Positions 53,315 to 61,976 of a DNA stretch of 64,000 bases are shown piece after piece. The stretch covers positions 4,901,501 through 4,965,500 of the forward strand of contig NZ_JANADR010000001.1 in NCBI RefSeq assembly GCF_024199925.1, given 5' to 3'. A program made the translations under genes and the position numbers. Position 1 is the stretch's first letter. Each line of letters opens with the position of its first letter. Under the pieces are notes generated by a model, which made no database searches, had not been told where the DNA came from, and saw nothing but the letters and a program-made list of their open reading frames with translations. The DNA comes from Bradyrhizobium sp. CCGUVB1N3 (lineage in GTDB: Bacteria; Pseudomonadota; Alphaproteobacteria; Rhizobiales; Xanthobacteraceae).

Positions 53315-54382
53315 TCATGCGCCTCCTGCAAGCAGCGGCGCCGGCCTGAAGGAGAACTCCGCCGCGAACCGCTCGCAGAAAGCTGGCCAAACCTCCGGAT
53401 TCACGAGATGCGGCGGAACAATGCCGGAAAACAGCGCGATCCACTGCCGCGCCGCGGATGCGGCCATCTCGCGCAGCGCTTCATCGGTCATGCCGGCAAT
53501 GTGCGGTGTCACGATAAGATTATCGAAAGCCAGCAGAGGATGATCGACCGGCGGAGGCTCCTTCAGGAAGACATCGAGCGCCGCACCGGCGATCGCGTTG
53601 CTGGCCAGCGCCGCAGCAAGTTCGTCCTCGCGGACAATACCACCGCGTGCCGTGCAAATCAGATAGGCCGAAGGCTTCATCACCTCGAAGATCGCGGTCC
53701 CGATCATACCGAAGGTCTCGTCATTGCGCGGGCAATGCACCGACACGAAGTCCGATAATGCAACCAGTTCGTTCAGCGAGACCTTCCTTGCTCCGTGCCT
53801 GGTGATCTCCGCCTCATCGAGATAAGGATCACAGGCCAGCACCGTCATGCCGAACAGGCCGCGGCACAATTCAGCGACGCGCTTGCCGACGAAGCCAAGA
53901 CCAATCAAGCCGACGGTCTTGCCGCGAATCTCTCGGCCGATATGACCGTACCGATCAACCGTTTCGGAGCGACGCAATTGCCTGTCAGTCACCGAGATCC
54001 GCTTGGACAGCGCCAGCATGAAGCCCAGCGTGTGCTCTGCGACCGCCTCGAAGTTCGATCCGGCCTGATTGCAAACGGCGATACCGGCCCTGGTGCAGGC
54101 CGATACGTCGATCACGTCAAAGCCGGCGCCGCTGGAGAAAATCGCCAAAAGGTTGGGACAGCGCTTGATCAGGCTTGCATCGGCAAACCACGGCGTATGC
54201 ATATCTCCCCGCGTCGACGCCTGATAGCCGTGGGCACGCTGCAGATTGGTCCAATTGACGTCTTCCGGATCGGAATAGCTGAGCTTCGTGAGATCTATAC
54301 TGGAACAATCACCAAGCATTTGTTCGGCAACCGGATCCAACCAGCGCTCGAAGAAACTCAGTCGCGCGATATTGGTGGCCAT
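53315..54382 (-). CDS. D-2-hydroxyacid dehydrogenase family protein, NAD-binding
   Basis: A 355-residue NAD-dependent oxidoreductase. The Rossmann domain shows GKTVGLIGLGFVGKRVAEL, and the catalytic Arg, Glu and His are in TARGGIVREDEL, DVFLKEPPP and TPHIAGMT. These identify the D-isomer-specific 2-hydroxyacid dehydrogenase family (phosphoglycerate, glyoxylate or hydroxypyruvate reductases). Its place at the end of a catabolic gene set suggests a 2-hydroxy or 2-keto acid from ring degradation rather than serine synthesis. The start is ATG 54382, 34 bases after the amidohydrolase stop. Confidence 0.92.
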   Translation of the reverse strand: MATNIARLSFFERWLDPVAEQMLGDCSSIDLTKLSYSDPEDVNWTNLQRAHGYQASTRGDMHTPWFADASLIKRCPNLLAIFSSGAGFDVIDVSACTRAGIAVCNQAGSNFEAVAEHTLGFMLALSKRISVTDRQLRRSETVDRYGHIGREIRGKTVGLIGLGFVGKRVAELCRGLFGMTVLACDPYLDEAEITRHGARKVSLNELVALSDFVSVHCPRNDETFGMIGTAIFEVMKPSAYLICTARGGIVREDELAAALASNAIAGAALDVFLKEPPPVDHPLLAFDNLIVTPHIAGMTDEALREMAASAARQWIALFSGIVPPHLVNPEVWPAFCERFAAEFSFRPAPLLAGGA

Positions 54383-54416
54383 GACGTCCTCAAAGGCAGC
54401 GACGGTTCAGACGATG

Positions 54417-55667
54417 TCAACCGTTGCTCGATTTGAACGGCTGCGGATGTGCCGGAAAGCGGGCGGAGCTGTCGATATTGAATATGCGCTGGGCGTTGAG
54501 ACCGAGGATATTGCGCTTGGCTTGCTCGTCCAGGAACGGAAGGTCCCAGATCGTGCTCGGCAGATCCATGTCCCAATGGGGATAGTCCGACGAGTACAGC
54601 AACTGGGTCCTGGCGTTGATCATCTCGAAGGTCAGCTCAAGCGCCTTGCTGTTGTTGACCATTTCCATCGGCTGCGTCGTGTAGAACATGTCGCGCATAT
54701 AGTCGCTGGGCAGCTTTTTCAGCGCGGGACATTCCGACGTCCGCATCCGGTAATCGTTGTCGAGGCGCTGCATCAGCCACGGCACCCAGGCGATGCCAGA
54801 TTCGATCCAGATCACTTTCAATTTCGGGAAACGTTCCGGCAGCCCGTTGACGACCCAGTTGGCGCAATGAACGGCGTTGAAGAAGGTGAAGCCCAGCGCA
54901 TGCGCCGTAATGAAGCGATTGGTCGTTGCCATCATCTGGTCGGTCCAGTTGTAGGAACCGTGGAACGCCAGTGGCAATCCCATTTCCTCTAGCAATCGGT
55001 ACGATTTCATATAGGCGTTGTCGTAGACACCCTTGTAGCGTGTCGACACCACCATGAATCCGATCACGCCCTTGCAAGTGCCGAACTCCTGAATCATCCT
55101 GTACGTCGCTTCGGGATCATTGAAGGGCAGATACAGCATGGTGCGCAGCCGCGGATTGAGCGGCAGCAACCTCTCGATCATCCAGCGATTGTAGGCGCGA
55201 GCCATCTGGGTCTCGACTTCGGCTTGCGGATGCAGGCCCAGAAACAGCATTGGGGTCGGAAACAGGCAGGCATAGTCCACACTGAGCGAATCCATCCAGC
55301 TCATGGCCTGCTCGGCATCGCGATGAGCGCCGACGCCGACGGTTTTCTCGGTTTTCCGGCCAAAGTAGCGCGTGACGCGGCCGCCGAGGTCCTGATAGCC
55401 GGGCTGATCGTACAGCAAGGCGGAAACGCTCTTTGTCTTTAGCGTGTTCAGCATCACCTGGCGAAGCGGCTCGTTCTCGACATACTGAATCACCTCGACA
55501 ATGTTGTCGGTCTCGTAGTGATGACAGTCGACGTCGATGATCAGCACGTCATCGAGACCGCGATCTTCCGCCTGTTTACGGGCATTGGCGAGATGCCGAC
55601 GAGTCTCGAAGCCATTCATCGACAGGTCGTATTCGGGAGCGCTCGAACGAAAATCCATATCATTCAC
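54417..55667 (-). CDS. Amidohydrolase-2 family metal-dependent hydrolase or decarboxylase
   Basis: A 416-residue protein of the amidohydrolase family that includes ACMSD and aromatic-acid decarboxylases. The N-terminal metal motif is degenerate (IIDVDCHHYETDN in place of HxHxxP). A further His lies in PLAFHGSYNWTDQ, and the late Asp in YSSDYPHWDMDLP is typical. It could hydrolyse an amide or lactone, or decarboxylate an aromatic acid. It lies one base after the start-side neighbour's stop at 55669 and is probably co-transcribed with the Rieske protein and the dehydrogenase. Confidence 0.87.
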   Translation of the reverse strand: MNDMDFRSSAPEYDLSMNGFETRRHLANARKQAEDRGLDDVLIIDVDCHHYETDNIVEVIQYVENEPLRQVMLNTLKTKSVSALLYDQPGYQDLGGRVTRYFGRKTEKTVGVGAHRDAEQAMSWMDSLSVDYACLFPTPMLFLGLHPQAEVETQMARAYNRWMIERLLPLNPRLRTMLYLPFNDPEATYRMIQEFGTCKGVIGFMVVSTRYKGVYDNAYMKSYRLLEEMGLPLAFHGSYNWTDQMMATTNRFITAHALGFTFFNAVHCANWVVNGLPERFPKLKVIWIESGIAWVPWLMQRLDNDYRMRTSECPALKKLPSDYMRDMFYTTQPMEMVNNSKALELTFEMINARTQLLYSSDYPHWDMDLPSTIWDLPFLDEQAKRNILGLNAQRIFNIDSSARFPAHPQPFKSSNG

Positions 55668-55668
55668 C

Positions 55669-56016
55669 TCAACGCGTTCCCGACCAGGACTGCCACATGC
55701 CGAGCTCGAACAATTCGAGGTTGGCTGATTTCAGCAGACCGGTCGCAGCGACCATGATGGAAGTTGCACTGATCTGCGTCCCGACGGGCAGTGGCAGAGA
55801 TTTCTCGCCACCGTCGAACTTGGTTCCGAGCATGTTGACGCCGGCCGTGAACAGATCATGCAGCGAGGTCACGGGAAACCGATCGGCCTCGCCGTTGGCC
55901 TCGATGTCACGCATCAATCGCGCCAGCTCGGCGATCAACATTGCCGCTCTTGCGCAGTCCGGCGAAGGAGAAGCCGGCGATGGTGCCGCTGAGGTATCCA
56001 ACTCATACAACGACAT
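55669..56016 (-). CDS. 115-residue protein coupled to Rieske ferredoxin, unknown function
   Basis: A small soluble protein, mostly helical (ARAAMLIAELARLMRDIEAN, then LHDLFTAGVNMLGTKF). ATG 56016 lies inside the 3' end of the Rieske gene, so the two overlap by 14 bases and are translationally coupled. The stop is at 55669, one base before the amidohydrolase start. I recognise no family. The tight packing suggests a subunit or accessory factor of an oxygenase or hydrolase step. A longer frame to 56283 overlaps the Rieske gene and is rejected. Confidence 0.72.
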   Translation of the reverse strand: MSLYELDTSAAPSPASPSPDCARAAMLIAELARLMRDIEANGEADRFPVTSLHDLFTAGVNMLGTKFDGGEKSLPLPVGTQISATSIMVAATGLLKSANLELFELGMWQSWSGTR

Positions 56017-56362
56017 AGATGTCCCCGTCCCGCTCGACGACCTCAAACTTGCGGATGCCGTGCTTGCCGTCGCCGGCGCAGCGGCCTGTCTCGACGTTGA
56101 ACTCCCAGCCATGCCAAGGGCAGACCAGATGCAGATCTTCGGTAAAGCGCATGCCGTGATAGGTGCGATCTTCCGCAATGATTTCTTCCGGCCTGTGCAC
56201 CAGGACGCCTTCGCAGACCGGACCGCCCTGGTGCGGACAAAGGTTGAGAAAGGCGTGGAGCCTGCCCTTGGCGCGAAGCACACCGATCTGCTGCTTCCGA
56301 TGTTCGATCAAGGCGCGATCGCCTTCCTTCAAATCTGCGGATCGCCCAGCAAAAACTTCCAT
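56003..56362 (-). CDS. Rieske 2Fe-2S ferredoxin
   Basis: A 119-residue soluble Rieske protein. The cluster ligands are in NLCPHQGGPVCEG (Cys-x-His) and LVCPWHGWEFNVETG (Cys-x2-His). The short length and lack of membrane anchor fit a ferredoxin for a ring-hydroxylating or related oxygenase. No Rieske oxygenase alpha subunit is in the window, so its partner lies elsewhere or is the neighbouring unknown protein/amidohydrolase set. It is divergent from a LysR-type regulator across 147 bases, which probably controls this four-gene minus-strand operon. Confidence 0.93.
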   Translation of the reverse strand: MEVFAGRSADLKEGDRALIEHRKQQIGVLRAKGRLHAFLNLCPHQGGPVCEGVLVHRPEEIIAEDRTYHGMRFTEDLHLVCPWHGWEFNVETGRCAGDGKHGIRKFEVVERDGDIYVVV

Positions 56363-56509
56363 CCGATATCCTCACGAGCTATGCCGCATGCAGATTGGCG
56401 ATCGATTGACCTTGTGGGAAACGAGAATTCTTCCAAAGCTTATGAAAATGCTGAATATGCCATTCCGCCGCGGATAGCCGCGAGACAATGAGCCCCGAGC
56501 GAGCGTAAG

Positions 56510-57436
56510 ATGCACAACAGATACTTGCCCTCGACCAGCTATTTGCTGGCTTTCGAATCCGCAGCGCGGCACCTGAGCTTCACCCGCACCGCGATGGAGC
56601 TCAACATCACCCAGACTGCCGTCAGTCACAGGATCAAGGCGCTCGAGGATTTTGTCGGTGTGCGGCTCTTCGACCGCGACACCACCTTCATTCGCCTCAC
56701 ACCGTGGGGGCACGAATATCTGGAAACCGTCCGCGGCGCCCTGACTGCCATCTCCGGCGCAACGTCGCGCCTGATCGACGGCCAAAACGAGAACTCGTTG
56801 TCGATTACAGCGCACATCAATTTCGGATTGAACTACCTGATCCCTCTTCTGCCCGATTTTCGAAAAGCGTTTCCCAAAATCGCGTTGCGGGTCAACACAA
56901 TCACCTCGTTCGATGAGCTCGAACGGCACGACTACGACGTGGCCGTGCGTTACGGATCCGGACATTGGCCCGGTTACGTCTCTTGCCGACTCAGCCATGA
57001 CGAGTGCTTCCCGGTCTGTAGCCCGGGACTGCTGAAGTCCGGAGTCGTCCTGACGAACCCCCTGGACCTGAACGGCGCGCCGATCATCCGCACCGCGTCG
57101 CAGATACTTGGCGACGACTGGCCTCAATGGCTGGAAGCCGCGGAGGCAAAAGACGTCCAATTGAACGATGCAATCGTTTGCGATCGGCTCTTTGCAACCG
57201 TGCAAGCAGCAGTTCACGGCCTGGGGGTCGCGATGGGGCGCGCGTCCGTCGTCAACAACGAGTTGGCGACAGGCGCTCTGATCGAACCCTTTTGCATCCG
57301 CCTGCCGCTGACCACCGGCGCTTACATCACTGCCGATGTCGATAAGGCCACGCGCCCTGTGGTGCAGGACTTTACAAATTGGCTGATAAGCCGAATTGGC
57401 GGCCACGAGCCGATTTCTCCGCCACCCGCGGTGTAG
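56510..57436 (+). CDS. LysR-family transcription regulator (GcvA-like)
   Basis: A 308-residue LysR-type regulator. The N-terminal winged helix (about 6-65) has LLAFESAARHLSFTRTAMEL and NITQTAVSHRIKALEDFVG, closest to GcvA-type members. The rest is a periplasmic-binding-protein-like effector domain. It is divergent from the Rieske-amidohydrolase-dehydrogenase operon, the usual layout for a regulator of its neighbour. The effector is likely an intermediate of the pathway. The start is ATG 56510, 147 bases from the Rieske start. Confidence 0.93.
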   Translation: MHNRYLPSTSYLLAFESAARHLSFTRTAMELNITQTAVSHRIKALEDFVGVRLFDRDTTFIRLTPWGHEYLETVRGALTAISGATSRLIDGQNENSLSITAHINFGLNYLIPLLPDFRKAFPKIALRVNTITSFDELERHDYDVAVRYGSGHWPGYVSCRLSHDECFPVCSPGLLKSGVVLTNPLDLNGAPIIRTASQILGDDWPQWLEAAEAKDVQLNDAIVCDRLFATVQAAVHGLGVAMGRASVVNNELATGALIEPFCIRLPLTTGAYITADVDKATRPVVQDFTNWLISRIGGHEPISPPPAV

Positions 57437-57528
57437 CGCGTACGCCTTGTGCCGCGGATCGACGGGGCGGTATTCGGCGGAGCGCTGCCCCGCCGAAAGC
57501 AGATTTCGGTGGACTGGTTTCTGCAAGG

Positions 57529-58590
57529 TCATCCGCTGCAGGGAAATGGAAGATAGGACCGGTCAATGACTTTCGCGGCGTCGATCGACGTCGCAATCAA
57601 GCCTTCGCGCGCCATGGCGTCCAGCGGCCCCTGAAACAGCGCTGGCGAGAGACATGCGTTGGGGTCGCGGTAATAGTCTTTCTCGGTCAGAAAAAATGAA
57701 TCGATCACCTCAGGCGGGGATTTGGACAACGCGGCCGTAACCTCAATGGCCTTCTTGCGGTTTGCCGGATCGTAGAGCCACTTCAGCGCATCGACATAGT
57801 CCGCAAGCCACGCCCTGACGGCCCCAGGTTGCGCCTTGAGATAGTCGTTGGTCGCGGCCTGGAAGATCACCGCATAGGGCGGAAACGCGTCTCGTCCCTG
57901 GAACACCTGACGAATTCCGCCCTTGGCGCGCTCATTGGCAATGAAGGGGAGCGGCAACACGCCGGCATCCACGCGCTTTTCGCGGATCGCAGCCCCGATG
58001 CTCGGGAACGATATCTCGACGATCTTCACGTCCTTGCGCGGATCGATGTTGTTCTTCTTCAATACCACGCGCAGCAGAAGGTCGGTCGCAGTACCGAATG
58101 CATTGACCGCAATCGTCTTGCCCTTGAGATCGGCAACGCCGTGGATCGGGCTATCTTCAAGTGTGTAAAAGCCCTGCGTTGCGTAACCTTCGCGCGCATC
58201 CTGGAAATTGTCGGCAATTGCCTTGATGCCGTTCGGCACGGCTCCGCGGGCGACGGTGGTGGCGAACGCCGGCAGGGACAGCGTGGCGAGATCGGCTTGA
58301 CCCGCGGCAAGCAGCGACGCCGCTTCCGGCGTACCGCGCGTATAGGTCACATCGAGGATGTACTCCTTGCCGTGACGCTTCAAAACGTTCTCCTTCATCC
58401 AATCGGTGAAAAGAACGGTATTGATCTCGTTCGCGCCCAGTCCGCCGCCCGTTGCATAGCGAATGTGCGGGATGCCCTGCCCGCGGGCAGCATGGGGAGA
58501 GACAACCGCCGCCGCCGAGATGGCCGCGCCGATCTGCAGGATCGCGCGGCGCGAGATTGGTTTGGCCGCCTTTATCACCGGGGCAGGCAT
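57529..58590 (-). CDS. ABC transporter substrate-binding protein (NitT/TauT/SsuA type), Tat-exported
   Basis: A 353-residue periplasmic binding protein. The start ATG 58590 has GAAGGAG upstream, and the protein begins with a Tat signal (ISRRAILQIGAAISAAAVVS). The mature part shows the family's type II fold: TPEAASLLAAGQADLATLSL and DLKGKTIAVNAFGTATDLLL. Relatives bind nitrate, taurine, alkanesulfonates, aromatic acids or thiamine precursors. The matching ATPase and permeases are encoded on the opposite strand at 59508-61909, with the flavin reductase between. An aromatic acid is the best guess for the ligand, from context only. Confidence 0.9.
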   Translation of the reverse strand: MPAPVIKAAKPISRRAILQIGAAISAAAVVSPHAARGQGIPHIRYATGGGLGANEINTVLFTDWMKENVLKRHGKEYILDVTYTRGTPEAASLLAAGQADLATLSLPAFATTVARGAVPNGIKAIADNFQDAREGYATQGFYTLEDSPIHGVADLKGKTIAVNAFGTATDLLLRVVLKKNNIDPRKDVKIVEISFPSIGAAIREKRVDAGVLPLPFIANERAKGGIRQVFQGRDAFPPYAVIFQAATNDYLKAQPGAVRAWLADYVDALKWLYDPANRKKAIEVTAALSKSPPEVIDSFFLTEKDYYRDPNACLSPALFQGPLDAMAREGLIATSIDAAKVIDRSYLPFPCSG

Positions 58591-58759
58591 GGATATCGTC
58601 TCCTTCGGCTCGGACAATTGGACATTAGGATCGTAAGACAATATCATCTGGCGATCGATGTCCGGTGACCAAAATGGCGTCTTTGGTGCGAAAGCTGCTG
58701 AGCTCGCGACCGACCTGATCCGCGGCCGTACGCTTCTTCTCGCGGCGACGATCTGATCG

Positions 58760-59296
58760 CTACCAGCCGTGCAGCAGGTGATCGACTCCTTGCGGTGTGT
58801 CGATCGCGAGGTCGGGGTCGATCTCTCGGTAACGCCCGCGATAGAAAAGGAGCGGACGCGGGTTACTGCTCGACGTGGTCGTATACGACATCACGCGGCC
58901 GACCAGGATCAGATGATCCCCGCCGTCATGCTTGGCATAATCCTCACATTCGAAGCAGGCGCTGGCATGGGGGATGAGCGGCAGGCCGTTAGCGCCAGTC
59001 ATTTCTGCCATGCCGTCCCATTTGTCCGTGAGCGCGCGCGCAAAGCGGTTCGAAACATCGCTCTGCGCTTCGCTCAGGATGTTGACGGCATAGTGCTTCG
59101 CGCCGGCCCAGGTATCGTAGGCCTTGGCGCTGCAAGCGATACTGAACAGAATCAGCGGAGGATCAAGAGATACCGAATTGAACGAACTCACCGTAGCGCC
59201 GATGCGTTCACCATCGGGCGCCAACGTGGTCACGATCGCAACACCGGTCGGAAACAGGCCGAGCGCATTACGAAATGCCCGGGAATCTATCGTCAT
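58760..59296 (-). CDS. Flavin reductase (HpaC-like) of a two-component monooxygenase
   Basis: A 178-residue flavin reductase domain protein supplying reduced FMN or FAD to an oxygenase. Family blocks are FRNALGLFPTGVAIVTTLAP, GATVSSFNSVSLDPPLILFS and KHYAVNILSEAQ, with HASACFECE and HDGGDHLILVGRV towards the end. It probably serves the HpaB-type monooxygenase at 62764. ATG 59296 (MTIDSRAFRNAL) is preferred; a longer frame to 59461 adds residues without family match and runs into the divergent promoter region. Confidence 0.93.
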   Translation of the reverse strand: MTIDSRAFRNALGLFPTGVAIVTTLAPDGERIGATVSSFNSVSLDPPLILFSIACSAKAYDTWAGAKHYAVNILSEAQSDVSNRFARALTDKWDGMAEMTGANGLPLIPHASACFECEDYAKHDGGDHLILVGRVMSYTTTSSSNPRPLLFYRGRYREIDPDLAIDTPQGVDHLLHGW

Positions 59297-59443
59297 CACA
59301 GGAGCTCCAGGATTACGGATCAAAAGGTTGCCGCCCCGGCCAACCGGGAGACGCAAAGTCGCGGATGGATTTCCAGACCTCGAACGATCTGTCTGGCCGT
59401 GGCGCGAAAAAGGCCCATCGATGCTCACCATTGAGGCAGAGGA

Positions 59444-59472
59444 TTGACAGCAGATTGTCATATGATCTTAAT
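59444..59472 (+). promoter_or_regulatory. Probable promoter of ABC transporter genes
   Basis: TTGACA at 59444-59449 is a perfect -35, and CTTAAT at 59467-59472 a fair -10, with 17 bases between. TCATATGA at 59458-59465 is an 8-bp palindrome inside the spacer and could be an operator core. Confidence 0.6.
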
Positions 59473-59507
59473 GTCTGATTATAGAACTAGGCACCCGGAA
59501 TCGAACG

Positions 59508-60354
59508 ATGGGATTGATGGAATTGACGCGACCGTCTCCAGCAACGCAGGACATCGGTCCGACCCGTCCAGGTTCGAAGATCGCCATCACCGGCGTTTCG
59601 AAGCAATTCGAGCGTCGCGGGGAATCGGTGTCGGCGCTCGATCGCGTCGATATGTCCATTGCGGATGGCGAGTTCGTCTCGATCGTCGGCCCGTCGGGCT
59701 GCGGCAAGAGCACGCTGCTCTATATGCTCGGCGGCTTCGTCGCCTTCGGAAGGGCTGATCGAAGCCAACGGCCGCCGCGTCACCGGACCGGGCATCGATC
59801 GAGGGGTGGTCTTTCAGGAATACGCCCTGTTTCCCTGGCTATCCGTGGAAGACAACATCGGCTACGCGCTCGCGCAGAAGGGCATGAAACGGGACGAGCA
59901 GCAGCATATCGTATCGCGCTACGTCAAGCTCATGGGCCTGTCGGGGTTCGAAAGGTCATTTCCGCGGGAACTTTCCGGTGGGATGAAACAGCGGGTGGCT
60001 CTGGCGCGTACGTTTGCCTACGAACCGGATATACTGCTGCTCGACGAGCCGTTCGGCGCCCTCGACGCGCAAACGCGCGAGGTCATGCAAGACGAGCTGC
60101 TGCGGCTTTGGAAACTCAATCGCAAGACCGTGGTGATGGTGACGCATGACGTGGACGAGGCCGTCTATCTGTCGAACCGCGTCTGTGTGATGTCCAAGCG
60201 CCCCGGACGTATGGTCGAGGAATTCCGGATCGTTCTCGATCACACGCAAACGCGCGAGAACGTTGTATTGTCGGATACTTACCGCGAATTTCGCAACGCG
60301 GTGTGGCTTTCGGTACGCCGCCAGGTGACGCCAGCAAACGGCGCGCCGGCATGA
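59508..60354 (+). pseudogene. ABC transporter ATP-binding protein (SsuB/TauB type), frameshifted
   Basis: Together the two frames encode a complete ATPase of about 280 residues. The first (from ATG 59508) has Walker A in [11 protein letters not shown] and continues to LGGFVA near 59744. The match then moves to the +1 frame, [13 protein letters not shown] from 59743, which carries the Q loop ([11 protein letters not shown]), signature [13 protein letters not shown], Walker [13 protein letters not shown] and the H-loop MVTHDVDEA, ending at 60354. Loss of two C from a GCCCCT run would explain it. The stop overlaps the next permease start as ATGA. Either the gene is broken or the base calls are wrong at 59742-59746. 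Confidence 0.85.
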
Positions 60355-61130
60355 TCGGACCGTCTTTCCGACACTTCGTCGATCAAGCTGTGCCGATCGC
60401 GCTGTTCATTGCGATCTGGCAGATCCTGCCGTCGGCCGGCCTGATCGATCCGGCCATTCTGCCGACCCCCCTGCTTGTCGGGAAGGCCTTGTGGCAACTG
60501 GGTCAGACCAAATCCTTCTACATGGACCTGGGCATGACACTGTGGCGCGGCTTCGCCGGCCTGATGGTGGGCGCCGGACTAGGCATTCCACTCGGCGTAC
60601 TTATGGCCACCAGCGCGCGCGCTCATGCTTTCTTCGATCCGCTGGTCAAGGCGACCTACTCGCTCCCCAAGACCGCGCTGGTCCCGCTCTTCATTCTGTG
60701 GTTCGGCATCGGCAGCATGACCAGCATCGTCGCGGTCGCGATGTCGACCATGTTGCCGCTCATCGTCTATACCTATCATGGCGTTCAAGGTACGCCCAAC
60801 ATCCTTGTCTGGAGTGCCCAGGCCATGGGGACCAATGCCCGGGCGCTGACTTGGCGCGTGAGGCTACGCTCGGCACAACACGGCATCCTGACCGGCTTAA
60901 GGATCGGGCTTGGCTTCTCATTCCTGATTGCGATTGCAGCGGAGATGATTGCGGCCAAGGTCGGTATCGGCAAGTTGCTGTTCATGTACGGCGAGACCGG
61001 TTCCTACGACTATATGTTTGCTGCCGTTGCCGCCGTGGTTTTGTCCGCCTATGTGGCCGACCAGGCGTTGCTATGGATTTCCAACTATTGCCTGCGTTGG
61101 CAACAACCACTGCTGGCGGGGCAAGGCTGA
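60351..61130 (+). CDS. ABC transporter permease (SsuC/TauC type), first
   Basis: A 259-residue inner-membrane permease with about six helices. The cytoplasmic EAA-like loop region is AQAMGTNARALTWRVRLRSA (about 155-175), contacting the ATPase. Start blocks are FIAIWQILPSAGLIDPAILP, typical of the NitT/TauT group. ATG 60351 overlaps the upstream stop as ATGA, and its own stop overlaps the next permease start as TGATG, so the three genes are coupled. The EAA-type loop reads LRSAQHGILTGLRIGLG, with Gln-His where Pro-Ala-Ala-Leu-Pro is usual, a small oddity. Confidence 0.92.
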   Translation: MIGPSFRHFVDQAVPIALFIAIWQILPSAGLIDPAILPTPLLVGKALWQLGQTKSFYMDLGMTLWRGFAGLMVGAGLGIPLGVLMATSARAHAFFDPLVKATYSLPKTALVPLFILWFGIGSMTSIVAVAMSTMLPLIVYTYHGVQGTPNILVWSAQAMGTNARALTWRVRLRSAQHGILTGLRIGLGFSFLIAIAAEMIAAKVGIGKLLFMYGETGSYDYMFAAVAAVVLSAYVADQALLWISNYCLRWQQPLLAGQG

Positions 61131-61909
61131 TGGTGACCGAACGGACGAAACGTAGCGGCTTCATCGAAGCCGCATCGTCCCTCTACCCTCTCATCCTTGT
61201 AGCTGCCGCCTGGGAGATGGTGACGCGTGCCGGATTGGTTCGGCCGATCTTCCTGCCGCCACTGTCGCAGGTCATTGCAAGCTTTCCGGACTTGCTTGGC
61301 AATGGCGAGATTCTGTCCCCCCTGGCCATCAGCCTGGGCCGCGCGGCAGCCGGCCTTGCCATCGCCGCGGTCGCGGGAATTTCGCTCGGCTTTCTGATGG
61401 CACGGATCCGCTGGATCAGATGGCTGTTCGAACCTCTCATCGCCCTGAATTTCCCGTCCCCCAAAGTCGCCTTCCTGCCGATCTTCATTCTCTGGTTCGG
61501 AATCGACCATATGTCGAAGATCGCGCTCGTCGTCACGACCTGCATCTTCCCTTTCATCATCGCCGCCGAAGCCGGCGCGCGGACTGTGCCGCGTGCGCAG
61601 ATCTGGGCCGCCGAAATGATGGGCACGTCGCGCTTCAACATATTGGCCCGGCTGATCCTTCCAGCGGCCTTGCCATCGCTGATGAGCGGCATTCGCATCG
61701 CTGTGCCCTACGCCCTGGTCTCGACGTTCACCGCGGAAATGATCGCCGGCGGGGGCGGTCTCGGCGGCGGCCTCGTCTATGCGCAACGGCTCTTCGAAAC
61801 AACCACGGTATTTGCGCTGCTTCTGCTCATGATGCTCACCGGATACTTGATCGATTTTGCCGTGCTCGCGCTGCGCCGGCGTGTGCTGCACTGGCACGAA
61901 GAATCGTGA
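61130..61909 (+). CDS. ABC transporter permease (SsuC/TauC type), second
   Basis: A 259-residue paralogue of the preceding permease, with the family EAA loop well kept (AAEMMGTSRFNILARLILPA, then ALPSLMSGIRIAVPYAL). Two different permeases suggest a heterodimeric channel, whereas many SsuC-type systems use one permease twice. ATG 61130 overlaps the previous stop. The next gene, a MarR regulator, converges on it with 67 bases between stops. Confidence 0.92.
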   Translation: MVTERTKRSGFIEAASSLYPLILVAAAWEMVTRAGLVRPIFLPPLSQVIASFPDLLGNGEILSPLAISLGRAAAGLAIAAVAGISLGFLMARIRWIRWLFEPLIALNFPSPKVAFLPIFILWFGIDHMSKIALVVTTCIFPFIIAAEAGARTVPRAQIWAAEMMGTSRFNILARLILPAALPSLMSGIRIAVPYALVSTFTAEMIAGGGGLGGGLVYAQRLFETTTVFALLLLMMLTGYLIDFAVLALRRRVLHWHEES

Positions 61910-61976
61910 AACCGCCGACGTCCAAGAACCGAGCGGGCCGCAATCCATAAGGTGTAAAGTACGAGGTTGGCCGAAT

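Noticed and set aside
60303..60350. Earlier start for the first permease at 60303
   Set aside because: ATG 60351 overlaps the ATPase stop as ATGA and gives a normal family N-terminus.
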